DNA of 64,000 nt from CAYNRG01 sp047973125 (GCA_047973125.1 JBKEBK010000024.1:124001-188000), one strand, 5' to 3'; numbered from the stretch's first letter, positions 9,723 to 18,449 are shown. Translations and numbers: made by a program. Notes: generated by a model not told the origin, from the letters alone.

Positions 9723-9724
9723 TA

Positions 9725-10906
9725 TTAGCTTCTAACCTCTTTTTTCTCTTTAACAATTTTTTTGACAGCACTACTAACCGCCCCAACAACTCTTGGATCA
9801 AAAGCACTTGGAATTATATAATCAGGTCTTAGTTCACTATCTTTTACTAATTCAGCTAGAGCGTATGCCGTAGCCAATTTCATTTCCTCTAAAATTTTTG
9901 TTGCCTTGCCATCTAATGCTCCACGAAATAACCCTGGAAATGCTAAGACGTTATTTATCTGATTTGGATAGTCACTTCTACCAGTACCTACTACATAAGC
10001 GCCAGCTTCAAGCGCTAGCTCAGGCATAATCTCTGGTGTTGGATTTGCCATAGCAAAAACTGCCGCCTTATCATTCATACTTGCAACCATCTCCTTAGTT
10101 ACAATGTTAGGTGCACTAACACCAACAAAGATATCTGCATTAACCATCGCCTCTTTCATAGACTTAAAATTATTATTATCTAAATTTGTAATTTCAAGAA
10201 GTTCTTTTTTATATTGATCATAAGCTTCAATTTTAGAAGAATTAACATGTCCATTTAAATCAAATGCATCTATATGTCTTATTCCATACTCATACATTAA
10301 TTTAATAATACTACTACCAGCTGCACCTGCACCACTTACAACAACGCGAATATTTTCTTTTTGCTTATTGGTAAGTTTTAAATAATTTATAATTGCTGCA
10401 ACAGTTATTATAGCTGTACCATGTTGATCATCATGAAAAACAGGGATATTCATCTCCTTTTTTAAACGTCTTTCAATTTCAATACACTTAGGAGCACATA
10501 TATCTTCAAGTAAAATACCACCAAATGATGGTTCTAAAGCCTTAACAAAACTTATAATACCTTCTACATCTTGCGTATTAATGCAAAGTGGTATGGCATC
10601 AATATTAGCAAATGACTTAAATAAAACTGCTTTACCTTCCATTACTGGCATTGCTGCTTCAGCACCAATATTTCCAAGACCTAAAACGGCACTTCCATCA
10701 CTTACAACCGCAACCATGTTTGCTCGATTTGTGTAAACATAAGATTTTTCAAGATCATCTTTAATCTCTAAACAAGCTTGAGCAACCCCTGGCGAGTACG
10801 CCAACGCTAGAGTTTCGAAATCCTTAACCTCAACTTTAGATTTTATTTCCAATTTTCCACGATGTAATTCGTGTAATTCTAATGATTTTTCATAAACAGT
10901 TTTCAT
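9725..10906 (-). CDS. Malic enzyme (NAD(P)-dependent, decarboxylating)
   Basis: A 393-residue short malic enzyme that converts malate to pyruvate, CO2 and NAD(P)H. It shows the N-terminal LHRGKLEIKSKV and LALAYSPGVA stretches, catalytic VFHDDQHGTA (about residue 155), a Rossmann motif GAGAAGSS, and AMANPTPEI. There is no C-terminal phosphotransacetylase domain. The frame is open 11 codons upstream, but the ATG at 10904-10906 follows GGAGG by 5 bases. It is the first gene of the mae-aspA-fumA-fumB operon. Cofactor preference was not determined. Confidence 0.93.
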   Translation of the reverse strand: MKTVYEKSLELHELHRGKLEIKSKVEVKDFETLALAYSPGVAQACLEIKDDLEKSYVYTNRANMVAVVSDGSAVLGLGNIGAEAAMPVMEGKAVLFKSFANIDAIPLCINTQDVEGIISFVKALEPSFGGILLEDICAPKCIEIERRLKKEMNIPVFHDDQHGTAIITVAAIINYLKLTNKQKENIRVVVSGAGAAGSSIIKLMYEYGIRHIDAFDLNGHVNSSKIEAYDQYKKELLEITNLDNNNFKSMKEAMVNADIFVGVSAPNIVTKEMVASMNDKAAVFAMANPTPEIMPELALEAGAYVVGTGRSDYPNQINNVLAFPGLFRGALDGKATKILEEMKLATAYALAELVKDSELRPDYIIPSAFDPRVVGAVSSAVKKIVKEKKEVRS

Positions 10907-10951
10907 ATTATCCTCCATTTTTCTAATATAATATAACATATTAAGTTAAAT

Positions 10952-10982
10952 ATTATAAGTAACCATCTATTTTATGTGTTAA
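10952..10982 (-). promoter_or_regulatory. Possible promoter of the mae-aspA-fumAB operon
   Basis: Minus-strand TTAACA (10977-10982) and TATAAT (10952-10957), 19 bases apart. The -10 is perfect but the spacing is long, in a very AT-rich stretch (10940-11087) where chance matches are common. Confidence 0.4.
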
Positions 10983-11087
10983 ATTTACTAAAATTTACAA
11001 TAAAATTTTATGATTATATATATTTTATAATATTTGATAAAAATATTTATATAAATTACTATCCTAAGAACTAGGAAGTTACTCAAT

Positions 11088-11118
11088 TAAAAAAAGAACA
11101 CCACAAATTGGCATTCTT
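11088..11118 (-). terminator. Terminator of rnpB
   Basis: On the minus strand, AAGAATGCCA and TGGTGTTCTT form a 10-pair stem with two G-U pairs around a 5-base loop, followed by a run of T. It begins a few bases after the closing P1 helix of RNase P RNA. Confidence 0.88.
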
Positions 11119-11470
11119 AACTTATACACTCTGTAAGCCATGTTCTGTCCCTAAAAGGTGACAATCATTTATCTATATTTTTCAATATTTCCTATTAGTT
11201 TCATTTTACTTTTAGGAATTCCCCTACCAAATTTGGGTTTCTCGCTTATGGGGTTTATCTCGTTCCACTTTATTTGTTTCCAAATAACTACGTCACTGTG
11301 ACACTTTTACAGGCTTTAACCATAGTTTCCCTTAGGTAAAAGCTCAGCCGTTAGGTTTTCACCTACCTGATTTTATTTTTTCAACCAGCATAATCACTAC
11401 AATCATCTCAGATTGTGCGAGCATGGACTTTCCTCTAATATTTCTATCAGCGATTGTCCGAGTATATAAT
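11119..11470 (-). ncRNA. rnpB: RNase P RNA, Bacillus type (B)
   Basis: Catalytic RNA that trims tRNA 5' ends. Minus-strand hallmarks are GAGGAAAGTCCATGCTCGCA near the 5' end, AAGTGCCACAGTGACG-like AGTGTCACAGTGACG, GTGGAACG, AAACCC...GCGAGAAACCCAAATT, GGTAGGGGAA and ACAGAACATGGCTTACAGA at the 3' end. P1 closes between TTATATACTC (11460-11469) and GAGTGTATAA (11122-11131). At about 350 bases it is shorter than the roughly 400-base Bacillus subtilis RNA. It starts at the gpsB stop, as in the B. subtilis order gpsB-rnpB. Ends are approximate by a few bases. Confidence 0.93.
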
Positions 11471-11802
11471 TATTTAAAATTTTCGTAAACAACCTTTTCT
11501 AAACGAGATAATCTTTTTAAGATATCAAGTTGAGATACAGGATCACTTGTTTCACTTTTTTCTTGTTCTGAAGCTTTAATTTTTGCTTCTAACTCCATAG
11601 AATATTCTCTAAAGCGCATTGCATTTTCTTCAAGCTCTAAGTTTTTTCTACTTAGCTCTTTTAAAGCTTCAACATAAGTTTCAACATCTTCAATTATTAG
11701 ATCTAAAAAAGAGTCTACTTCACTTGCACAATATCCTTTAAAGTCAATACTAAATTCTTTTTTCATTATTGCTTCAATACTTAAATTAATTTTATCACTC
11801 AT
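11470..11802 (-). CDS. gpsB: Cell division protein GpsB (DivIVA-like)
   Basis: A 110-residue cytoplasmic coiled-coil protein that shuttles penicillin-binding proteins between septum and side wall. The N-terminal membrane-binding DivIVA domain (IMKKEFSIDFKGYCASEVDSF, split here as IMKKEFSIDF then GYCASEVDSFLD) leads into a coiled coil and a C-terminal trimerising helix. The ATG at 11800-11802 follows GGAGG by 8 bases; an ATG five codons upstream is less likely. It is divergent from recU-ponA, and PBP1 is a known GpsB partner in B. subtilis. Confidence 0.9.
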   Translation of the reverse strand: MSDKINLSIEAIMKKEFSIDFKGYCASEVDSFLDLIIEDVETYVEALKELSRKNLELEENAMRFREYSMELEAKIKASEQEKSETSDPVSQLDILKRLSRLEKVVYENFK

Positions 11803-11863
11803 ACAACATACCTCCATGTTGCTTTAATTATCTCAAAACACACTCTTAAAATCAATTATTTCT

Positions 11864-11892
11864 TTCATTTTTTTCACTAAATGAGTTATAAT
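11864..11892 (+). promoter_or_regulatory. Promoter of recU-ponA
   Basis: TTCATT (11864-11869), a 17-base spacer and a perfect TATAAT (11887-11892). The -10 lies downstream of a possible upstream ATG at 11881, which argues that recU starts at 11908 instead. Confidence 0.5.
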
Positions 11893-11907
11893 ATTATTGG
11901 TGATAAT

Positions 11908-12483
11908 ATGATAAAATATCCAAATGGAAAAAAATTGATAAATAGCAACAAGACTGTTTCTGCTGGAAACAGAGGAATGAGTTTAGAAAAAGAGATAAAT
12001 CAAACAAATAAATTTTATTTAATTTCAAAGGTGGCTAATATCCATAAGAAACCTACACCCATTCAGATTGTTAAAGTAGACTATCCACACAGAAGTGCGG
12101 CAAAAATTTCAGAAGCATACTTTAAAGTTCCAAGCACAACTGATTACAACGGTGTTTATAACTCTAGAGCTATTGATTTTGAAGCAAAAGAGTGTGCAAG
12201 TAAAACATCTTTTCCATTTTCAAGTATTCATAAACACCAAATTGAACATTTAAAAGATGTCATAAATCATGGAGCAATTGGATTTATGATTATAAGATTT
12301 TCATTTTATGATAAAACTTATTTAGTAGATGGAAAAAAAATTATAGAAGCCTATAATGGAAAAAGAAAATCAATACCCTACTCATGGTTTGATGAAGAAG
12401 CACACCTTATTCCACATGGCTTTAACCCTAGAGTTGACTATTTAAAGATAGTTAATCAGGTTTATTTAGGAGGAAAGATATGA
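11908..12483 (+). CDS. recU: Holliday junction resolvase RecU
   Basis: A 191-residue Mg-dependent endonuclease that cuts Holliday junctions during recombination and chromosome segregation. Landmarks are the N-terminal NRGMSLEKEIN, the PTPIQIVKVDYP strand, the catalytic cluster IDFEAKE (about residues 95-101) and the HQ-I-HL stretch. The chosen ATG at 11908 has GGTGAT upstream and lies after the -10 box; an ATG at 11881 would precede it. Its stop overlaps the ponA start by 4 bases (ATGA), the usual Bacillota recU-ponA pairing. Confidence 0.92.
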   Translation: MIKYPNGKKLINSNKTVSAGNRGMSLEKEINQTNKFYLISKVANIHKKPTPIQIVKVDYPHRSAAKISEAYFKVPSTTDYNGVYNSRAIDFEAKECASKTSFPFSSIHKHQIEHLKDVINHGAIGFMIIRFSFYDKTYLVDGKKIIEAYNGKRKSIPYSWFDEEAHLIPHGFNPRVDYLKIVNQVYLGGKI

Positions 12484-15203
12484 CTCAAAAAAATAAAGGT
12501 AAGCAAGTAAAATCAAGAAAAAAACGTAAACTCAATAAAAGAAATCTCTTTGCTGCAACTATCGGTATTATTGTAAGTTGTATGGTAATTGTTGGAATTA
12601 TTGGACTTTTTATATTAACTTCAATTCTCTCTGATGCACCTGAATTTAATATTAATCATTATAATACAAAAGAATCTTCACAAATATTTGACCAAAATGG
12701 TGAATTAGTAGCAGATGTTGGCCAACAAATAAGAACAAATGTAAGTTATGATGATTTACCAACATCTTTGATCGATGCATTTGTAGCAATTGAGGACTCT
12801 CGTTTTTTCAAACATAGTGGATTTGATATTCCTCGTTTTTCAAAAGCGATGGTAGAAAACTTAAAATCACTGAGTTTTTCTCAAGGTGGATCTACTTTAA
12901 CAATGCAGCTAACAAAAATGACTTATTTTATGGATGATGATGGTGGTATAGGAGCAACAAAAAGTATTGATCGTAAAGTACAAGAAATTGCTTTAGCATT
13001 AGAATTAGAAAAAAACACAAGTAAACAATCTATTTTTGAACATTATGTCAATAAAATAAATTACGGAGGATCTGGAAATATCAGAGGAATACAAAAAGCA
13101 TCACAATATTACTTTAATAAAGATGTTACAGAACTCAACTTAGCAGAGAGCGCAATGCTTGCAGGTGTTGTAAATTCTCCATATAGTTATGATCCATTTA
13201 GATTTTTAGACTATGCCACACAAAGAAGGAACACTGTTTTAAATATGATGTTAAGACACGGCTATATTACAAAATCTGAAGCAACTATTGCAAAATCAAT
13301 TAAAGTTGAAGATTTATTAGTGGATCCATACAGCAACACAGCATCTTCTTTAAATAGTGGAATTGACTACTCATATCAATCATATGTTGATACTGTAATT
13401 AAAGAAGTTCAATCACTTACCGGACTTGATCCAACTTCTGTTCCAATGAAAATTTATACCTATATGGATAAAAATATCCAAGCTACGATGGATACTATAC
13501 AATCTGATGATTATGAAGGTGTTAGCTTCCCTGATGAATTGATGGAAGTTGGAATGGTGACAATTGATAACCAAACAGGAAGAATTGTTGCAGTTGGTGG
13601 AGGTAGAAACTATGGACGTGGAGGTAGTTTACTATTAAATCATGCCACCAACCAATTTAAACAGCCAGGATCATCTGTCAAACCAATCTTAGATTATGCC
13701 TTAGCATTTGAATACTTAGGTTGGGCTACAAGCCATGTAGTAACAGATAGACCAATTGTATATCGTGGAACTAATATATTAATTAAAAACTTTAGTGGGA
13801 AATACTATGGTCAAGTTACACTTAAATATGCAATTGGTGCATCATTAAATATTCCTGCAATTGAAGCATTACAAGAAGTTATCGATACTGTTGATAACGG
13901 TCGCGAAGTTGTAGTTAAATATTTACAAAGCTTAGGATTCTCTCAAGTTACAAGTGATAACTTTGATTTAGGATTTGCAATTGGGGGATCTAACTTCCAT
14001 GTTAGTGTTTTAGAACTTGCTGCAGCAAATACAGCATTAGCAAACGGTGGGTATTATACAAAACCACATACAATTTCTAGAATTGAATTTAATGATGGTA
14101 GTGCTCCACTAGAACCTACATATGAAAGAAAACAAGTATTAAGTGAAGAATCAGCCTACTTAACTGCACAACTGATGTATGAAGCAGTAAATGGACCATA
14201 CTTCAACTATATGCAATTATTGAAGCGAAATTATCCAGTTTATGGTAAAACCGGAACCAGTGACTGGGGTAAATCAGGCTTACAGTTTAATATTCCACAA
14301 GGTGCAGCAAAAGATAAATGGATGATATCGCAAACATCTAAATACACAAATGCTGTTTGGGTTGGATATGAAAAAGGTGTAAAAGATGCTGGAACATATT
14401 TCAACGCAGCTAAAAATAGAATGAACATCCCAGGTAAAATTAGTACTGCCCTACTAAGTGTTGGAAATGATAATGAAAAACCTGCAGCAATTACAAGACC
14501 TGATGGCATTACAACAATAAGCCATATACTTGGTACTTGGCCATATGCATATCCAATTGAAGGAATGGATGAAAAGTACTTAACTACAGGTGAAATTAAG
14601 AAAGAAAATGCTGATAAATTAGTTGCTCCAGAAACAGCTAATATTGAGCAAATATCTTCATTTAAATTAGAATACAATGATGGTAATAATGTTCAATTAA
14701 AATGGAGCCCTTATCCAAATCAAGATCAACTAAGTGTTGCTCCTGATCTTATCGATTTAAGTCTTGATATTGATGGTAGATACGTCGAATACTTTGGACC
14801 TAGAATTTTTGATTATACATGGATATTTGGTCCAATTAGATATAAAGCAAAAGTATATGTAAATGATGAATTAATTAATGAAATTACAACAGATAAAGAT
14901 TCATATACCCAAGAAGTACAGCTTGATTCAGGTCAGCAAACAATAAAAGTTTGTGGATACTATGGATATGAATGGTTAGGTGACACAAGTAATGAAATAT
15001 GTGATTCAGTTCAGGTTAACATTCCAGAAAAAGAACCAGATTTAAGCACAGAAGAAGGTTGTTTAGATGCAGGTATGTATTGGTATGACAAAGGATGTCA
15101 TGAAGAAGAAAAACCAGAACCTACCCCAGTTCCTACAACAACTCCTGAGCCAACACTAACACCTACTATCCCTCCTGAGGAAAGTACAAAACCAACAGAA
15201 TAA
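12480..15203 (+). CDS. ponA: Bifunctional penicillin-binding protein 1 (class A)
   Basis: A 907-residue bifunctional murein synthase: a Lys/Arg-rich cytosolic tail, a membrane helix (about 22-50), then a GT51 glycosyltransferase with catalytic Glu in VAIEDSRFF (E105) and GGSTLTMQLTK. The transpeptidase domain has PGSSVKP (serine about 397) and GKTGTS (about 588). After about residue 720 come a fibronectin-like stretch, a two-cysteine segment (about 861-873) and a Pro/Thr/Glu tail to the end. It is translationally coupled to recU. The tail length and paired cysteines are unusual; the rest is standard. Confidence 0.96.
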   Translation: MTQKNKGKQVKSRKKRKLNKRNLFAATIGIIVSCMVIVGIIGLFILTSILSDAPEFNINHYNTKESSQIFDQNGELVADVGQQIRTNVSYDDLPTSLIDAFVAIEDSRFFKHSGFDIPRFSKAMVENLKSLSFSQGGSTLTMQLTKMTYFMDDDGGIGATKSIDRKVQEIALALELEKNTSKQSIFEHYVNKINYGGSGNIRGIQKASQYYFNKDVTELNLAESAMLAGVVNSPYSYDPFRFLDYATQRRNTVLNMMLRHGYITKSEATIAKSIKVEDLLVDPYSNTASSLNSGIDYSYQSYVDTVIKEVQSLTGLDPTSVPMKIYTYMDKNIQATMDTIQSDDYEGVSFPDELMEVGMVTIDNQTGRIVAVGGGRNYGRGGSLLLNHATNQFKQPGSSVKPILDYALAFEYLGWATSHVVTDRPIVYRGTNILIKNFSGKYYGQVTLKYAIGASLNIPAIEALQEVIDTVDNGREVVVKYLQSLGFSQVTSDNFDLGFAIGGSNFHVSVLELAAANTALANGGYYTKPHTISRIEFNDGSAPLEPTYERKQVLSEESAYLTAQLMYEAVNGPYFNYMQLLKRNYPVYGKTGTSDWGKSGLQFNIPQGAAKDKWMISQTSKYTNAVWVGYEKGVKDAGTYFNAAKNRMNIPGKISTALLSVGNDNEKPAAITRPDGITTISHILGTWPYAYPIEGMDEKYLTTGEIKKENADKLVAPETANIEQISSFKLEYNDGNNVQLKWSPYPNQDQLSVAPDLIDLSLDIDGRYVEYFGPRIFDYTWIFGPIRYKAKVYVNDELINEITTDKDSYTQEVQLDSGQQTIKVCGYYGYEWLGDTSNEICDSVQVNIPEKEPDLSTEEGCLDAGMYWYDKGCHEEEKPEPTPVPTTTPEPTLTPTIPPEESTKPTE

Positions 15204-15271
15204 AAAAAAGAGTAATCAATTATGAACAGTAGTCAAATAAGACTAATTCATTTTGATTTTACTCTTTTTTC
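15202..15271. terminator. Terminator between ponA and nth
   Basis: Arms AAAAAGAGTAATCA (15205-15218) and TGATTTTACTCTTTTT (15253-15268) pair with a small bulge around a loop of about 34 bases. T or A runs on both sides could serve either direction. The right arm lies inside the nth C-terminal codons. Confidence 0.6.
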
Positions 15272-15877
15272 TTTACAAATATTAATGAATTTACACTCAT
15301 CACACTTTGGACTTCTTGCTGTACAAAAATATCTTCCAAAAAATATAAATAAATGATGTGCTTTGTTCCATCTTTCCTTATCAATTTTTTTCATTAACTT
15401 TTTTTCAACGTTTAAAACACTATCTTTTTTATAAGCTAAACCTAGTCTTTTCGCTATTCTTTCAACATGAGTATCAACAGCAATCGCTGGAATATCATAA
15501 CATACACTCATTATAACATTTGCACTTTTTCTTCCAACTCCAGGTAACTCCAAAAGCTCTTCCATTGTATTAGGTACAATTCCATTAAAATTTTTCTCTA
15601 AGCTTAAAGATAATGCAGAAATATTTTTTGCCTTATTATGGTATAAGCCAATAGACTTTATTTTTTTCTCAAGTTCTTTAATGCTAGCTTTTGCCATTTC
15701 TTTTGAAGTTGGATACTCATCAAAAAGACTTTTAGTTATCTTATTAACCGCAGCATCTGTTGTCTGTGCTGAGAGCACAACTGCAACAGTTAGTTGAAAG
15801 TTATTATCATGATTTAGCTCACACCTTGCATCAGGAAACTGTAATTCCAACTCATCAAGAATTTCATTTACTTTCAA
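15248..15877 (-). CDS. nth: Endonuclease III (DNA glycosylase/AP lyase)
   Basis: A base-excision repair enzyme for oxidised pyrimidines. The helix-hairpin-helix is ELPGVGRKSANVI, catalytic Lys lies in that hairpin and catalytic Asp in AIAVDTHVERIA. Four cysteines near the C-terminus match the C-x6-C-x2-C-x5-C iron-sulphur cluster. There is no ATG start. A TTG at 15877 follows AAGGGG by 8 bases and gives 209 residues matching family length; another TTG at 15895 adds 6 residues but has a poorer ribosome site. The gene overlaps dnaD, the usual dnaD-nth pair. Confidence 0.93.
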   Translation of the reverse strand: MKVNEILDELELQFPDARCELNHDNNFQLTVAVVLSAQTTDAAVNKITKSLFDEYPTSKEMAKASIKELEKKIKSIGLYHNKAKNISALSLSLEKNFNGIVPNTMEELLELPGVGRKSANVIMSVCYDIPAIAVDTHVERIAKRLGLAYKKDSVLNVEKKLMKKIDKERWNKAHHLFIFFGRYFCTARSPKCDECKFINICKEKRVKSK

Positions 15878-16412
15878 AAGAATTTTCCCCTTCAATTTTC
15901 TCTATACTTATCCCCTTAGATTTCCATTCCCTTAAAATCTTTTCCACATATGGAATATTTAACACTTTATAAGTTGATGCTTCTCTTAATGCATAGATAA
16001 CTAATTTTTTTTCATATTTTTTTAAGAATTCATTAATTTTTCTTAATTCATTTTCTGTTAAAGGGCGTGCAAATTCATTTTCAAAAAGATCATAAATATC
16101 TCTATTAACAATTCCTTCATATTTTGCTGTTTCAGTTTCATATAATCCATCAAGAATAAATTTAACCTCAGCTTTATGAGCTTTAATTGATAAATAATTT
16201 TTAGCCATTAAAACCGCTAATAAATTATCTAACTCATCTTTAGTTATACACATTTTTTTACATAAAAGCTCATGTGTTATAATATCATTAAAATCATTTA
16301 AAAAATCAATTATATTGATTAATTGAAATTCATTTGGAGATAAATTTAAAAACTCCAAATTTTCAATAATCCAATCCCTTTTATTAACATATCTCGCTTC
16401 ATACCATTTCAA
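15864..16412 (-). CDS. dnaD: DnaD-like primosomal protein
   Basis: A 182-residue protein of the DnaD family, which helps load the replicative helicase at origins and restart sites. The N-terminal winged-helix part (about 1-95) is divergent. The C-terminal DnaD/DnaB_2 domain is clear: FENEFARPLTENELRKI, then LREASTYKVLNIPYVEKILREW. The start is probably TTG at 16412, 6 bases after GAGGTG; a GTG at 16421 lacks room for a ribosome site. It is followed by nth and lies opposite the small exported gene. Family call is strong and the precise role inferred. Confidence 0.87.
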   Translation of the reverse strand: MKWYEARYVNKRDWIIENLEFLNLSPNEFQLINIIDFLNDFNDIITHELLCKKMCITKDELDNLLAVLMAKNYLSIKAHKAEVKFILDGLYETETAKYEGIVNRDIYDLFENEFARPLTENELRKINEFLKKYEKKLVIYALREASTYKVLNIPYVEKILREWKSKGISIEKIEGENSFESK

Positions 16413-16456
16413 TATATTCACCTCACTATTTTATATTATACTATTTTATAAATGAA

Positions 16457-16485
16457 TTGCACTATTTTTAAAAAAATGTTAAACT
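16457..16485 (+). promoter_or_regulatory. Promoter of the 16.5 kb small exported gene
   Basis: TTGCAC (16457-16462), a 17-base spacer ending in TGT, and TAAACT (16480-16485). An AAGGAG ribosome site follows at about 16500. Confidence 0.5.
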
Positions 16486-16512
16486 ATTTAAGCCTATAAA
16501 AAGGAGTTATTT

Positions 16513-17052
16513 ATGAAAAAGAAAATATTATTAGCATTAATTTCAATAAATCTATTCATATGTATCATTTTATCATTTTATCTATATTTCCAACCAGATA
16601 AAAATAAAATAGTACCAGTAGCTGGAATTTTAAATACTACAACAATTAATTATGAGAGTTTAGATGACTATCTACTAAGTTTAGGGGACTCTACTACGCA
16701 ATACCTATTTTTCTGTGCCCCTGCAAATACAGAGTGTATCTATATTCAAAATACAATAATCAAACCATTAGAAGCAAAACAAGGTCAAAACCTCTTCGAT
16801 CATATAAATTATGTAGATACTACAATTTTAGAGAATGGAGAATACATTCAAGAGGTAGGAGATTGGAAGTTTATTAATTATCCAGTTTTTGCTGCAGTTA
16901 CAATAACAAATGGTGAAATTGTTGTAGACAACTTCATAGAACATACACCTGATAACCCTATTAGCGAAGAAGAACTTAAGCTGTGGTTATCAGAAAATGG
17001 CATTTGGTCTGGTTTACTTAACGTTTCAAAATTTCACATTTCTAATCCATAA
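16513..17052 (+). CDS. Membrane-anchored or exported protein, possibly thioredoxin-like
   Basis: I do not recognise a named family. The 179 residues begin with a Lys-rich start and one hydrophobic helix (about 5-27) without a lipobox, so the rest is probably outside the membrane. The stretch TQYLFFCAPANTECIYIQN (about 62-80) has two cysteines 8 positions apart after a beta-strand. This recalls the start of a thioredoxin-like fold but lacks CxxC. The later NYPVFAAVTI resembles the cis-proline strand (inference). It has its own promoter and shares a terminator with mtnN. Confidence 0.7.
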   Translation: MKKKILLALISINLFICIILSFYLYFQPDKNKIVPVAGILNTTTINYESLDDYLLSLGDSTTQYLFFCAPANTECIYIQNTIIKPLEAKQGQNLFDHINYVDTTILENGEYIQEVGDWKFINYPVFAAVTITNGEIVVDNFIEHTPDNPISEEELKLWLSENGIWSGLLNVSKFHISNP

Positions 17053-17084
17053 AAAATAACAACTTTACTAGGTTGTTATTTTTT
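17051..17084. terminator. Bidirectional terminator
   Basis: A perfect hairpin, AAAAAATAACAAC (17051-17063) with GTTGTTATTTTTT (17072-17084) around an 8-base loop. It serves the rightward small gene and the leftward mtnN. The mtnN stop codon lies in the loop. Confidence 0.92.
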
Positions 17085-17754
17085 CTATAAATTTTTTACA
17101 CCATATTGCACTTCTCTGTGATGCTCTTTTTGCATATTCATTAAATGTCAACTCACTATCATTTAAATGAACAACATCAGAAAGTGACCTTATAATAATA
17201 AAAGGTTTTTTATAGTGATCACATACCTGAGCAATAGCTGCCCCTTCCATTTCAGCACATAATGCACCTTTATACTCACGATTTATTCGATCAAATTGAT
17301 CTTCACGATAAACAAAACAATCGCCAGTGACAGTATTACCTAACCATACACCACAATCTTCATCACTTATTATATCACTCATTATTTCTAAATATTTCTT
17401 ATCAGAGAAAAAACATCGCTCATTTAAATCAAAGCCTTTTTCCCAATCTGGAACATCAACATCATGATGTACAACTTGTTTAGATATTACAACATCTAGC
17501 ACCTTCATATCAGGATGTAGTCCGCCTGCAGTTCCAATGTTTACAACTCCACTAACATCATAATTTTCCATTAATATAGCAACACTCATCGCTGCATATG
17601 TTTTACCGATGCCACTTTTTACAACAATACATTCTTGATTTGATAATTTACCTATGTAAAAATCAATTCCACTTTTCACATTTTTCTTAACATCATCCAT
17701 TAAACTTAAAATTGCTTGAACTTCAATTTCCATTGCTCCAATAAATACAATCAT
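17068..17754 (-). CDS. mtnN: 5'-methylthioadenosine/S-adenosylhomocysteine nucleosidase
   Basis: A 228-residue enzyme that cleaves adenine from methylthioadenosine and S-adenosylhomocysteine. The start MIVFIGAMEIEV, the VVNIGTAGG turn, AEMEGAAIAQV (catalytic Glu and ribose-binding residues, about 172-182) and IIRSLSD (catalytic Asp) are all present. It overlaps the methyltransferase yqeM by 4 bases and ends the yqe operon. Recycling the methyltransferase by-product beside a methyltransferase is a sensible pairing. Confidence 0.94.
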   Translation of the reverse strand: MIVFIGAMEIEVQAILSLMDDVKKNVKSGIDFYIGKLSNQECIVVKSGIGKTYAAMSVAILMENYDVSGVVNIGTAGGLHPDMKVLDVVISKQVVHHDVDVPDWEKGFDLNERCFFSDKKYLEIMSDIISDEDCGVWLGNTVTGDCFVYREDQFDRINREYKGALCAEMEGAAIAQVCDHYKKPFIIIRSLSDVVHLNDSELTFNEYAKRASQRSAIWCKKFIEKITT

Positions 17755-18449
17755 TTTTTCCTCTTTCTACAAATATAAAAATATTTTTCACCATCTTGAT
17801 AACCATCATATATAAAATCTGTTTTAACTACAAATTCAAATCCAACATCAACTAAACAACTCTCAACTTCATCTCTTGAAAAAACATATTGTACATGATT
17901 TTCGTATATTGTTTTACTATCAGTATAAAATACAAAATTATGAATCAAGTTTTTATCTTTAGCTATTATTGACCATAAGTAATCAACATCATTGACCACT
18001 CCTTCTTCAATATATTCCAATTTAAACTCTTCTAAACGAAGCATAGTATGCATATCAAATATTAATTTTCCATTAACATTTAGATGATCGTATGCTTGGG
18101 TTAAAAACAACTTTAATTCATTAATATTTTTTAAATAATTTATACTATCACAATAACATATTATTCCATCAAAACACTTTTCAACCGTAAAGTTTGTCAT
18201 ATCCATTTGAATAAACTCTAAATTTGGATAAAGTTTTTTAACTTGCTTACCCATCTCTTCTGATTGATCACTTGCTATGATATTTTTACCACGTTTTTTC
18301 AAAATTGCAGCAACATCTCCTAAACCACAGGCACACTCTAAAATGTTATTGCCAGCAATATTCTCAGTAGTAATAGTTACCCAATCTTCAATAGCCTTTT
18401 TATCATAAAAAAGTGAGTGATAAAAAGGAGCTACCTCCTTATAAATCAA
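17751..18449 (-). CDS. Class I SAM-dependent methyltransferase, YqeM-like
   Basis: A 232-residue methyltransferase with the motif I stretch ILECACGLGDVA (about 36-47) and the acidic IIASDQS after strand 2. The substrate is not known. Position directly after rsfS matches yqeM of B. subtilis. Translation appears to start at TTG 18447-18449, overlapping the rsfS stop as TTGA, with AAGGG just upstream; no ATG lies before motif I. The family call is secure, but the target is open. Confidence 0.85.
   Translation of the reverse strand: MIYKEVAPFYHSLFYDKKAIEDWVTITTENIAGNNILECACGLGDVAAILKKRGKNIIASDQSEEMGKQVKKLYPNLEFIQMDMTNFTVEKCFDGIICYCDSINYLKNINELKLFLTQAYDHLNVNGKLIFDMHTMLRLEEFKLEYIEEGVVNDVDYLWSIIAKDKNLIHNFVFYTDSKTIYENHVQYVFSRDEVESCLVDVGFEFVVKTDFIYDGYQDGEKYFYICRKRKK

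Noticed and set aside
14240..14677. A 145-codon open frame antisense to ponA
   Set aside because: It lies fully inside the PBP1 transpeptidase region, has no ribosome site and no recognisable domain.
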